Of a stretch of DNA of 64,000 nucleotides, positions 42,957-52,345 are shown one piece after another. Source of the stretch: Rebecca billardiae RCC1528 (taxonomy: Eukaryota; Haptophyta); the NCBI GenBank assembly GCA_965240325.2, contig OZ251247.1, positions 372,001-436,000 of the forward strand, given 5' to 3'. The notes under the pieces are model-generated. The model did not search any database, was not told where the DNA came from, and saw only the letters and a program-made list of their open reading frames with translations. Each line of letters starts with the position of its first letter. Position 1 is the stretch's first letter. The position numbers and the translations under genes are program-made.

Positions 42957-43229
42957 TACAACGAGCACGGGCAGCTGGGGCTCGGCGCCGAGCGTGGGTG
43001 TGCGCTGCTGCCAGCGCGCGGCGACACCCTTATGCACCCGCCCGTGCTCGGCGTCTCGCTCGGCGACACCCACGCCCTATTCGTGACAGCTGGCGGCGCT
43101 GTGTACGCATGCGGCATGCTGTCGGCAGCACTCGGCCTGGGCATGCGGCGCGAGCCACGCATCAGGACACGGCCCGTGCCGGTCCAGCGAGTGACGCAGC
43201 TGCCGCCCCTTTCGCGCATGCTTCCCTGA
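42957..43229 (+). pseudogene. RCC1-J: 3' fragment of an F-box/RCC1 gene
   Basis: Only the last one and a half blades remain (GYNEHGQLGLGAERGCALLP to VTQLPPLSRMLP, stop 43227-43229). It is nearly identical to the 3' end of RCC1-M (55291-55563), and the match continues through 3' flank to about 43353. The break lies at about 42950, right after the RCC1-I type 3' flank. That is what unequal recombination between two array members would leave. No start codon or F-box. Confidence 0.9.
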
Positions 43230-43520
43230 GCACTCGCGCACGGCGCAGCGCGATATCATCCGCGCCATGCACGGGTGACGATGATGGCTCCGGTCGGGGC
43301 GGTCCTGTCACTGGGTCCAGTCACGTCAGGTGTATCGTAGCGATCGTACTACTAGGGACGGAAGGCGCCCTGCTGCCGCTGGTCCAACTACTGTACAGCA
43401 CCGCTCCGCCACCGAGTCCGGAGCGAACCGCCGGACGAGTGACGACCAAGCCGCGACGCTGCTATGCGACCAACCGCCATCCAATATTCGCCGCATCCCG
43501 CTCGGCCGAGAGAGAGATCG

Positions 43521-44911
43521 ATGGCATCCGCGGCGACGACGCACGGGCGTGGCGGGGCGCACTCGGGAGCGCTGATGCTGACCAACCTGCCGCCCGAGCT
43601 GATCTCGCGCCTGATGATCCACCTCGACAGCGCGCGTGACCTCGCCGCCGCCAACGCCGCCTCGCGCCTCTTCCGTGGCGCGCCCGGCGAGCGCTCGCCG
43701 GTCGAGCACGCGCTTCGCGAGCGCGCGCACGCTCGCGGCCACGCTGACGCGCTGCCCACCGAGCTGCCGGCGGGCGTGCGCACGTGGTCCGAAGAGCTGT
43801 TTGCGCGCGAGCGACTGCTCGAGGTCGCGCACGCGCACCGGAACGTCGTGACCGCCGGCGCATTCTTCGACGTCGCTAGCTTCAGCGCGTTTGTGGACGC
43901 GGAGGGCGGGCTGCACACGTGCGGCGAGGAGGAGGCAGAGGACGAGGACGGGTGGCCACTGCGCTGCGCGCACGCCGCTATCGGGCATGGCGTGGACGCA
44001 GGCACACGGTCTGTGCTCGTGCCGTCGCGTGTCACCTCGCTCAGCGCGGTGCGCATGTGCTCCGTGGCTGCAGGCGAGTCCCACCTGCTCGCGCTGAGTG
44101 ATGTTGGGACTGTGTACGGCTGCGGCCACAACCGCTGCGGGCAGCTCGGGCTAGGCGACACGCAGGAGCGGCGCTCGTTTGCCCTCGTCGACGCCTTGCA
44201 GGCCGAAGACGTCGTGGGTGTTACTGCAGGCGGCACCCACAGCCTCGCGCTCACCGCCGCTGGGTGTGTGTACAGCTGGGGCTGGAACCACTACGGCCAG
44301 CTCGGCCACGGCGACACGGAGGACCGGTGGGAGCCCACGCGCATCGAGGCGCTGGACGGCGTGCGCGTCGGTGCCTTGGCCGCGGGGTCTTGGCACACGC
44401 TGCTCCTGACGACGCACGGCGCCGTCTACTCGTGCGGCAGCGGACGGCACGGCCAGCTCGGCCACGGCGACCAGCTGGACCAGCGCACGCCGAGGCACAT
44501 TGAGGCTCACGCTGGCGTGCGCGGCGTGCACGTGAGCGCGGGCCGTGAGCACAGCCTGATGGTGGACGCGGACGGCGGCCTTCATTCGTTTGGCCGTGCC
44601 TCAGGGGGTGGGCTAGGGCATACCAGCAGCCGCCCTGAGACCAGCCCGAGGCGCGTCGAGACGCTCTCTGGTGTGTGTGCAGTGCGCGCCAGCGCTGGCT
44701 CCCACAGTAGCGCGGTGCTGGGCGCGGACGGCAGCGTGCACACGTTTGGGTTCAACGCTCTGGGCGTGCTCGGTCATCCCACGAGCTCTACGCCAGCTTG
44801 CCCGCATGAGCTCCTTCCACGGTGCGTGGCTGCCCTGTCTCGGGAGCGCGTGGTGTGCGTCTCTCTGGGCCTACGGTCAGCCTTCTTCGTGACGGCTGAT
44901 GGCCGTGTGTA
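43521..44911 (+). pseudogene. RCC1-K, 5' part: F-box/RCC1 gene split by a transposon
   Basis: ATG 43521 opens MASAATTHGRGGAHSGALML, shared with L and N. The F-box is at about residues 21-60 and six blades follow. At GRVY (codon 464, bases 44910-44911) the frame runs into the left end of the Tc1/mariner-class element. The remaining 47 codons lie beyond the element at 49307-49453; joined across one TA they would make a 511-aa product. Blades 5-6 and the 3' end are of the RCC1-E type, while the 5' half is of the N type, so the gene was mosaic before it was hit. The frame reads on into the TIR for about 150 codons, giving a chimeric tail if transcribed. Confidence 0.93.
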
Positions 44912-45155
44912 CTACTCGTCAAATCCTGCAATTCGCCGCGAGCACCGCGCGGCCGGAATGCGCTCGCTGAAGCGCGCGCGTCAGAGGCGGGGAGCCTCCG
45001 TCGCCCCGAAGGCGCGTGCGACGCGGGCGCGAGCGCGCGCGCGCGGGCGCGCGCGCGGGCGAGTGATCTGGCTGACGCCCGGCCGCCCACCCGCGCCCCA
45101 CCACCCCCGCGCCCCGCAACCGCAGCGGCGTCAGCCAGATCTGCCCCGATGCGGC
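44912..45155. repeat. Left 244-bp terminal inverted repeat
   Basis: It holds a 15-bp internal inverted pair (GATCTGGCTGACGCC at 45065-45079 and its complement at 45127-45141), likely transposase sites. The accessory gene's ATG is at 45149, with the last 7 bp of the repeat coding. Confidence 0.95.
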
Positions 45156-47714
45156 GCACGCGAGCACAGCCGGGCTCTCCATCGGCATCTCGCTCTGCGA
45201 CGCCCAAGAAGAGGGAGCGTGATGCGAAGACGCGCAACGCGCGCCGAGAGCAGGCCAAGCTGGACTCGGCGAAGAAAAGGGGCCCCGTGCCAGAGAAGCG
45301 GCAGCGCCGAGACTCGCTCCCCCGAAACGCGCACGCCGAGGAGGCGTACGCCGGCGAGGCGCTGGCAGCTGACATGATGCTCAAGCTCGCGGGCGCGAAG
45401 AAGCAGGCGGAGAAGAAGAAGAAGCAGAAGGTGGAGGTGGCGGCGCGGGGGGACGACGACGACGAGGAGGAGGAGGAGGAGGAGGCGGCGGCGGCGGAGG
45501 CGGAGGCGGATGCGGCCGGCGACGACGAGGAGGAGGACGATGACGAGGAGGAGGAGGAGGCGGAGGCGGAGGCGGAGGCGGAGGCGGAGGGGGAGGGGGA
45601 GCAGGAGGAGGAGGAGGAGGAGGAGGAGGAGGAGGAGGAGGAGGAGGAGGAGGAGGAGGAAGAGGAGGAGGACGGCGCCGAGGAGTCCGACGAGGACTCG
45701 CAGGACAAGCACGACGTCAGGCGGTACGGCGGCCGCAACATCGACGGCGTCGAGAAGACCGACGGCACGAGGATCAGGTTGGAGATGACTGCGCCGAAGG
45801 ACATGCCCTCCTTGGGCGGCAAGGAGATAGTGACGGCGTACATCGGCTACCGCTCAGGCCGATTCTTCGACCCCAACGCGCGGCAGGTGACCGTCGCGTT
45901 CCGCAACCGAAGCCTCTACTGGGGACGGCCCAACGCGCGCACGGTGAGGGCGCTCCTCACACTGGTCGGACAGGTGTGTGAGGCGAAGGTCGGGGCCATG
46001 AGCGAGGCGCGGCCGCACCACAGCGCCAAGCTCTACGCGCTGCCGGCGCCGACTAAGAACGGGCGCGGGCCGAACCTGAAGGCAATGCTCCGCGAGCTCG
46101 ACACGGAGACGACCTTCCAGTTGTACGTCCAGGCGTCGGGGTCGATCGAGGTCGTGGTAGGGCCGACAGTTGCCATGTACGCCGAGGAGAAGGCGGAAGC
46201 TGAGGTGCAGCTGGCGACGGCGGCGAGTAAGCGCGAGCATGAGGCCGCGATGCGTGCGAGTGATGCGAAGCGCGCCGAGCTGCTGCGCGAACGCGCCAAG
46301 CTCAGGAACGCCAAGCTGCAGAAGCAGGTCGACGGTGTCGTCGTCGGCGGCGGCGGCGGCGCGCGTGGCAGCGGTGGCGGCCGCAGCGGCGGCCTGGACG
46401 ACGGCTGCGACGAGGAGGACCTCGGCACGCCCATCGGGGGGCGGCAGTACGCGATTTACCTGTATCCGATGCATGCGACGTCGGGCGGGGTGCGGCTGCA
46501 ATTCCTCCGCATCGACGGCGAGCAGCTCGCCAGCCTCAGCGACGCCGAGCACGCGGTGCGCACTGCACAGCCCTCCGGGCATCTGTTCGGGCCGCTGCCC
46601 GGCACGCCGCTGGAGCTCTCTCTGCTGCATGTGGCCTCGGGCGGCAAGATCGTGGCCGCCGGCCCGCACGAGATCTTGACGAGGGGCTCTGACCTGTCGA
46701 AGCAGTACACGCGCAACCCGCGCGAGAGCGGGCTCCACGTGCTCCACCTCGGGCTCCAGCCGGCACCTGCGCCCGCAGCACCTGCGCCGTCGGCTGTTGC
46801 CGGTGGAAAGAATCGGCGGGCGGCGGCGGGCGGCCTGACGCTAGCGCAGCGGCTCGCCGCGCAGACGGTCGACAACGCGCCGGATGCGCCACGCGCGAGC
46901 CTCGGTGGGCGCAGCACCGATTACCGCCCGACGTACGACCCGCACGGCAACGGGTCTCCGCCGACGCCGCTCGGTTCGTCCCCCGCGGAGCAGCTCAACG
47001 ATATGCAGAACATGAACGACCTGAGGAGCATGGTCGGCACCTGGTTCGGCAGCAAGTGGAAGCACGACTCGGCGCTCGAGAGTTTTGCTGTCAAGGAGCT
47101 GATCAACTCCGGCCTGCATTACGACATCCTCGCCCGCCCGGAACACGCGGGCCAGCGGCTCGACCAGGTCCGCTTCGAATGGCCGCCACACAACCGCCCG
47201 CGCGACAAGAACGTACACGGTGTGTGCGCGGCGCGCGGCGCGCGCGCGCGCCAGAGACCACGCGCCCTCCTCTCACACGCTACATCTACGCACGCGTGCG
47301 AACCCCTGCCCCGCAGCGTCACACGCGGCAGCGCCGCCGACCCAGTACCCGCCGGCGGCGCAGGCATTCGCAGCGCTCGGCGCTGGCGCGATGGCGCCGA
47401 GGGCGCCTTACCCACAGCCTGGCGGGGCGCCCGCCGTGCCGCCTCACCTCTCCTTCAGCGAGCGGTCCGCGCGCTTTGCGCGCGCCATCGCGGAGCTGAA
47501 AATGAATGCCGACTTTGACACCGAGATGAAGATGTACCTCGCGCAAGCAGCTGCTACGGAGAACAGCATGCCTACCCTGAGCGATCCGCAGGCGCGCTCT
47601 CTATTCGCGCACAGCGTCGGCCCCTCCTCCTCACCTGTCGCGGTCGGCTCGCAGTACAACGACTACCGTGGACGTGGTGACGACGACGATTTCACGGGCG
47701 GCAGCAACCCCTGA
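45149..47714 (+). CDS. Accessory protein of the Tc1/mariner-class element, unknown function
   Basis: Exons 45149-47219 and 47317-47714 join across a 97-bp GT-AG intron into 822 aa, stop TGA 47712-47714. The N-terminus is basic (SATPKKRERDAKTRNARREQ). Residues about 100-190 are an almost pure Glu/Asp/Ala tract with a run of more than 20 Glu. About 225-290 is a compact, varied region (KEIVTAYIGYRSGRFFDPNA; VTVAFRNRSLYWGRPNARTV). A charged coiled coil (about 345-395) and a Gly linker follow. A second compact region (RQYAIYLYPMHATSGGVRLQ) runs to about 530. Near 620-690, MVGTWFGSKWKHDSALESFA leads into the second exon. I recognise no enzyme motif. It could be a DNA-binding or complex-forming partner of the transposase, or cargo. 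The last codons of the left TIR encode its first residues. Confidence 0.82.
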
Positions 47715-48007
47715 TCGCCATCGTCAGTCGATGATGCTGCTGACAACATTATAAACAGTGACGGCGATTTCAGCTGCTACATCCGGGCGTCATTGAAAAT
47801 CGGTCAATAAATACGCGTATTATTATAATAATATTGTTAAATAATATATTGTAATATGTATCATCGTCCGATATTATTATAAAATATATATTTAACCGTG
47901 CGCTGTGACTTAGCCATATAGTTTGAGTAAGTGACGGTCGAGTCCGCTGACGGATCGCAGACGGCAGAGTCCGAGATTACATACGACGAATATCGTGGCG
48001 CCTACGA
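47715..48007. other. AT-rich gap between the two converging element genes
   Basis: TA-rich runs at about 47810-47895 (for example ATTATTATAATAATATTG) lie between the two stop codons. It is probably the shared 3' end and polyadenylation region of both transcripts. A canonical AATAAA is present as CAATAAATA near 47804. Confidence 0.5.
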
Positions 48008-49069
48008 CTACACACTGTAGCCACAACGCGCAAAGTTGCGTGCCGCGCTGGCCGCCGGGTGGTCGCTCGTGAAGCAGCACGCAAAGGCAAGCGCCAGTGC
48101 TTCTGTCAGCTCCATCGAGTTGAGCGTGCGGCCGTGGCGACGCCAGTACGCCTTAAACGTGTTGAAGGCGAACTCGATCGGCGAGTCGATCGGCGAGTAC
48201 GGTGCCAGGTAGAGGATGCGCCCGCCCTTCATCGCCACGGCACGACGCAGCAGCTTCTCCTCTGCGTGGTGAGTGCGGCAGTTGTCCAGGACAAGGATCG
48301 ACCGCGGCTGCGGCCACGGCTGCATGTTGTCGTCAATCATGTCGATGATCGCCTCCATGAAGCGCTCTGTGTTGAAGGCGCCCTGGGCCCATCGGAAGTC
48401 GACGAAGCCCGTGACGTCGTACAACGCCAACACCGAGATCATCTTGCCCCGGTGCCAGATCTCAGTCACCGTCACGCGCGAGCCGACAGCACCCCATCCA
48501 CGCTTGCGCCGCATCGTGCGACTGTCCATGGCCGTCTCGTCGCCGAAAAGCAGTTGAGCCCGCGTGATCACGTTCTCTGCGATCGCTGCCCAGTACAGCA
48601 TCCGGTTGAACTCGTCCCGCTGCTGCGCCTTCCTCTGCATCTTCTTCAACGAGATGTGGGCAGCGAGAAGGGCCCCGTGGACGTACTGCCTGGAGTAGAT
48701 CACCCGGGTACGACGCCACAGCTCGTCGCACATCTCGTCCAGGAAGAGCCATGGGTGCTCCGCGACGATGGCGAGCAGCGTCTTCTGGTGCTCCGGCGGC
48801 ATCTTCTTCCGGGCTGGCTTGCGGGGGGCGAAGTCCACCAGGCCGGTATCGTTGTAGCGCTTGATCGTCTTCTGTACAGTGCGCCTGGACACGCCCGTGC
48901 GGAAGGTGGCAACGAGCTCAGCGATTGTGGCTGTGCCGATATTGTGCACGAAGAACATGACCACGATCGCCTGCAACAGGTCGACCCCGAGCCGCCCCCC
49001 AGCGCGGCCGCGCGGCCGCCCACGCGCACGGCCCGGGCCGACTGAACGTGCGCCTCCAACGTGCCGCAT
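48008..49069 (-). CDS. DDE transposase, IS630/Tc1/mariner superfamily
   Basis: The product is 353 aa, starting at ATG 49069-49067 within the right TIR. Residues about 30-75 form a helix-turn-helix (LLQAIVVMFFVHN; SRRTVQKTIKRYND). A second DNA-binding half follows to about 135 (PPEHQKTLLAIVAEHPWLFL; YSRQYVHGAL). The catalytic triad is visible: D177 in LLFGDETA, D262 in ILVLDNCRTHH and E299 in LAPYSPIDSPIEFAF. There are 36 residues between the second D and the E, a DD36E spacing (classical Tc1 is DD34E). Motifs and length are complete for the superfamily, and no frameshift or stop interrupts it. It would cut and paste the element at TA. Reading frames open upstream of the ATG belong to the TIR and the host gene. 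Confidence 0.95.
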   Translation of the reverse strand: MRHVGGARSVGPGRARGRPRGRAGGRLGVDLLQAIVVMFFVHNIGTATIAELVATFRTGVSRRTVQKTIKRYNDTGLVDFAPRKPARKKMPPEHQKTLLAIVAEHPWLFLDEMCDELWRRTRVIYSRQYVHGALLAAHISLKKMQRKAQQRDEFNRMLYWAAIAENVITRAQLLFGDETAMDSRTMRRKRGWGAVGSRVTVTEIWHRGKMISVLALYDVTGFVDFRWAQGAFNTERFMEAIIDMIDDNMQPWPQPRSILVLDNCRTHHAEEKLLRRAVAMKGGRILYLAPYSPIDSPIEFAFNTFKAYWRRHGRTLNSMELTEALALAFACCFTSDHPAASAARNFARCGYSV

Positions 49070-49306
49070 CGGGGCAGATCTGGCTGACGCCGCTGCGGTT
49101 GCGGGGCGCGGGGGTGGTGGGGCGCGGGTGGGCGGCCGGGCGTCAGCCAGATCACTCGCCCGCGCGCGCGCCCGCGCGCGCGCGCTCGCGCCCGCGTCGC
49201 ACGCGCCTTCGGGGCGACGGAGGCTCCCCGCCTCTGACGCGCGCGCTTCAGCGAGCGCATTCCGGCCGCGCGGTGCTCGCGGCGAATTGCAGGATTTGAC
49301 GAGTAG
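49063..49306. repeat. Right 244-bp terminal inverted repeat
   Basis: Mirror of the left repeat, with the same 15-bp pair at 49077-49091 and 49139-49153 and the transposase ATG at 49069-49067. Confidence 0.95.
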
Positions 49307-49453
49307 TATGCGTGCGGCCAGCAGACGGCTGCGCTCGGCCTTGGGCGGGTGAGCTTCGACGCTGATGACGAGGATAGTGCGGACGAGCATGACGAAGTCA
49401 CCACGCCCACACTCATGGAGCAGCTCCCGTCACTCTACGCTGCGCGCTGCTGA
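49307..49453 (+). pseudogene. RCC1-K, 3' part beyond the transposon
   Basis: After the TA duplication the sequence resumes ACGQQTAALGLGRVSFDA and ends TPTLMEQLPSLYAARC with TGA 49451-49453. It completes blade 7 of the gene begun at 43521. Its sequence and flank follow RCC1-E. Confidence 0.93.
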
Positions 49454-50145
49454 CGGGCGGGTTGGGAGTGCTGCTGCCTGTGGGCGGCAGTGGCGTGGCC
49501 CGCAGCCTTATTCGTGCCAGCATACGCCATGCTCCAGGCCACGACGACTCACGACTGTCATCATGGATCATCCGTAGTGGTGCGACCTTGAACAGAACTT
49601 TGACTGCGCGTGAGGCGGAATGACGCACGCGCGGGATGATGACGATCCGAGCTAGCACTGCTCCTGCGGTCCAAGGGCTTTGTCCGCCCGAATTAAGTAA
49701 TTGTTTAAATAAGCTGATGTGTTCATCACAGATCACTGTTCACCAGAAAACTTTTATTTATACGTACAGTTGTGTGACGTTGAATTCGGATGCTTAAATG
49801 TTTCGGACGCGGAAAGGCTCGGGCGCTGAAAGCGCCCGAGCCCACCCTTGAGGTCCGGAGGCGCACACCGTACCCGCTTGCCGTGCTTGATTTGAAAGTT
49901 TCACGGCGACCCCGCGTTCTCCCGCATATACAATCGCATCAAACATGAGACGGCTTAGAATAGTGAGTAGGCATCTCCCACAATCTCGCGGGAATCTAGA
50001 ACGGCGCGGGGGTATCTCAGCGTACTGCAAGGTATCTTCGTACGCTGAAACATTCATGCGCTCAAATGGTCAGCCATGTGTTTCGGCGACGACGAATCGC
50101 GCGCCGCGATTTAGGCTAGAATTCCCTAATGCACTTCAGACTACC

Positions 50146-50253
50146 GAATGTGCTTTCTGATTGGTTGGAGGGTAGCATCGCCCGCCCGAATCTTGCAGTC
50201 GAATGTGCTTTCTGATTGGTTGGAGGGTAGCCTCGCCCGCCCGAATCTTGTAG
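50146..50253. repeat. Two tandem 55-bp repeats
   Basis: Units begin GAATGTGCTTTCTGATTGGT at 50146 and 50201 and differ at only a few positions. Confidence 0.92.
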
Positions 50254-50673
50254 TTATGGTATGTTTGTCCGTGCGAGCTGCGTGGCCACAACAAGGCCGA
50301 CTCGCGTCGCGGTAAAAGTTGAAGTTCGGTGTCGCTCGGCGCTCGCCAACGTGCTCCGCTCCGCACGCCACGGCCTTCGCCCCTGCGTCCGCGTCCCGGT
50401 GCCGCAGCCGGCCAACGGTCCGACGTGATGCCCACCGTCAGTGGATCACGACGCGTCTGAAACTGCACCTCTCACTACACCTTGACCTGTTCATCCGACT
50501 CGGTCACGACCGTGCACCGTGCGCGTCGGCTGGCGGCCCCGCGGCAGCAGTGAGCTCGCACATCGGGCGCTCAACGTCACCTCAAGTACATGGGCATCTC
50601 GTGTGTTCTCGATTTTCCGTGTAGGCTTGACCCCCAGGGCGTCGCTCTCCCCAGGCGGCGTGGTTGGATTTGG

Positions 50674-50783
50674 CAAACCTTTTGCCATGGTTCTGGAGCC
50701 TTTCCGGACCGCCATGCCGAATCCGCCATCGTGCGGCCGGTTTGGCGGTCCGGAAAAGGTTTCAGAACCAGGCAAAAGGTTTG
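50674..50783. repeat. 110-bp hairpin, MITE-like
   Basis: CAAACCTTTTGCC at the left end pairs with GGCAAAAGGTTTG at the right. Pairing continues through TCCGGACCGCCA / TGGCGGTCCGGA with a few mismatches, leaving a loop of about 27 bp. No clear target duplication was seen. Confidence 0.8.
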
Positions 50784-51479
50784 TTTGGGGATACGACAGT
50801 ACAGGTCGCTGCTTCAACTTTCGGACCCGATTGCTGTTCACTTTTTGTGCACGATGGCGGCGGCGCCCCCGGGGGTCTGCGGCGCTCGAGATCGCGTCTG
50901 GCGGCACCCCCAGGGTGTGCCTGAGGTACAACCCAGCGGCTATGTACCATTTAGACGACTTTGTTCCACTACCATGTGCCCCACGGACGCCACGAGGTCC
51001 ACGACGGGGCCGCCGACGGCATGCTTCAACTTTCGGACCCGCGGGCTCTCAGCGCGCGCGCCGAGTCAGAGCCGCTGCCTGGTGAGCCGTGTGAGTCGGG
51101 CTAACGGCATCATGCATTCTAGACATAACATACATGCAGTAGACCACCTCAGGAACGGACGAACATGCTCACTCAGCTTCCGCGCTAGCCGCCCAGACGG
51201 CAGCTGCGGCTGCGCCGCCGCGGGCACCGTCGACCACTTTCGGACCGCATGCTCTCAGCATGCACGCGGAGTCTGCTAGCAGCTGCGGCCTGGTAGGCCA
51301 TTTGAGTCGGGCTGACGGCATCATACATTCCAGACATCACGTGCGTGTAGCATCCAACCCCAGGGGCAGGTAAGCATGCTCACCAGGCGACTGTCGATGT
51401 CAGCTCCAGACCCTGCGCCGCGGGCACCGTCCGGCGTTCGCCGTCGACGTCGACCTGGTGAACTTTCGGACCGCCGGCC

Positions 51480-52140
51480 AGCACGCGCACGCGCCGCCTC
51501 CGCCTCCTTCTGCGCAGTTCGCGCGGCCTTCTTCTGGTTGAATTCCCGCAACGACCACGAGTCATTCTGGCCATCATTGAGCCGCATGTTGTCCGGCTTC
51601 GGCGCGGCGACCTCTACGGCGTGCACAGGAAGGATACCGAGCTGGTCGGCGAGCTCAGCCGCGTCGAACCTCACCGCCTCAGCCTAGCGCACGTCATCAA
51701 GTTCGGCCTCGTGCTGCTCACGAAGGCGCGCGAGCTTGGCGGCCTGGCGTGCCGACTACTGCTTGGCAAGCTCAACGTTGGCGCGGAAGGCTGGAGCAGT
51801 CTTCCAGCGCATCCCCGCCGGCGTGGCTGTGAACACACTCAACTTCGATGATGAGAGCGTGCCAGAGGGCTCGTTGTCGTCGGCCGAGCACGCAGCCGCG
51901 CGCCCCAACACCACCGCATGGCAGCCGCCTTCTGGGCAACTACCGCGCGCTATATCTTGTAGGTCTCCGCTTTCGCGCCTCAACCGAGTACGGCTTGACG
52001 CCCTTAGCCGCCTTCATCGAGGCGCTTGCGCTGGGCCCGGCCGGCGCGCACAGCGTAAGCGCGGGCGTACCGATCAGCGCAGCGCCTGAGCTGCGAGCGG
52101 CCGAGGACGATGCCAGCAGGCACCGCGACCCGACTGGTAA
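51480..52140 (-). pseudogene. Decayed gene of unknown function with two in-frame TAG codons
   Basis: Within one minus-strand frame the sequence reads SSKLSVFTATPAGMRWKTAP, then VELAKQ, a TAG (51758-51756), SARQAAKLARLREQHEAELD, a second TAG (51686-51684), then AVRFDAAELADQLGILPVHA and KPDNMRLNDGQNDSWSLREF, ending in a charged Ala/Arg helix. Both stops could derive from CAG (Gln) by one C-to-T change. Upstream (52140-51990) protein-like text sits in another frame. Other genes here end in TAG, so recoding is unlikely. Family unknown. Confidence 0.55.
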
Positions 52141-52345
52141 CGTATAGTGACGGGCACGTCACCCCACGCGCCGACAGGCTGCTCAGCCCTGCCGCGGCGC
52201 GCCCGCCACGCACCCGCCGATGAGCGAGCCACTGTCGCCATCGCCCGGGTCCGAAAAACGAAGCAGTCCGAAAAACGAAGCAGCGACCTGTAGTATGCGG
52301 CCAACCGCCATCGCCATCGCGGGCAAGGGCGCGCTCGGCCGAGAG

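Larger units (their letters stand above)
44912..49306. mobile_element. Tc1/mariner-class transposon with two genes and 244-bp TIRs
   Basis: The element is 4,395 bp, flanked by TA (44910-44911 and 49307-49308), the target duplication of the IS630/Tc1/mariner superfamily. Both ends read CTACTCGTCAAATCCTGCAA inward. The TIRs 44912-45155 and 49063-49306 appear identical throughout. Inside are two converging genes: an 822-aa protein of unknown function on the plus strand and a 353-aa transposase on the minus strand, with an AT-rich gap between their stops. Each start codon lies at TIR position 238. Most Tc1/mariner elements carry one gene. Identical ends, an intact transposase frame and a clean insertion point suggest recent activity. 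Confidence 0.96.
49454..51479. other. Two-kb region of repeats without a gene
   Basis: The first ~150 bp are RCC1-E-type 3' flank. Beyond are a hairpin at 49816-49841 (GGCTCGGGCGCT and its complement), a 55-bp tandem repeat, a 110-bp hairpin, and two diverged direct repeats starting at ACTTTCGGACCG (about 51026 and 51236; each with TGAGTCGGGCTRACGGCATC). No protein-coding signal recognised. Confidence 0.55.

Noticed and set aside
43464-45377. A 637-codon fusion of RCC1-K with a basic tail
   Set aside because: The tail is the transposon TIR read in frame; the true 3' end of the gene lies beyond the element at 49307-49453.
51684-51758. Reassigned TAG codon
   Set aside because: TAG terminates several intact genes here (for example at 17944-17946, in RCC1-E and in RCC1-G), so the genetic code appears standard for TAG.
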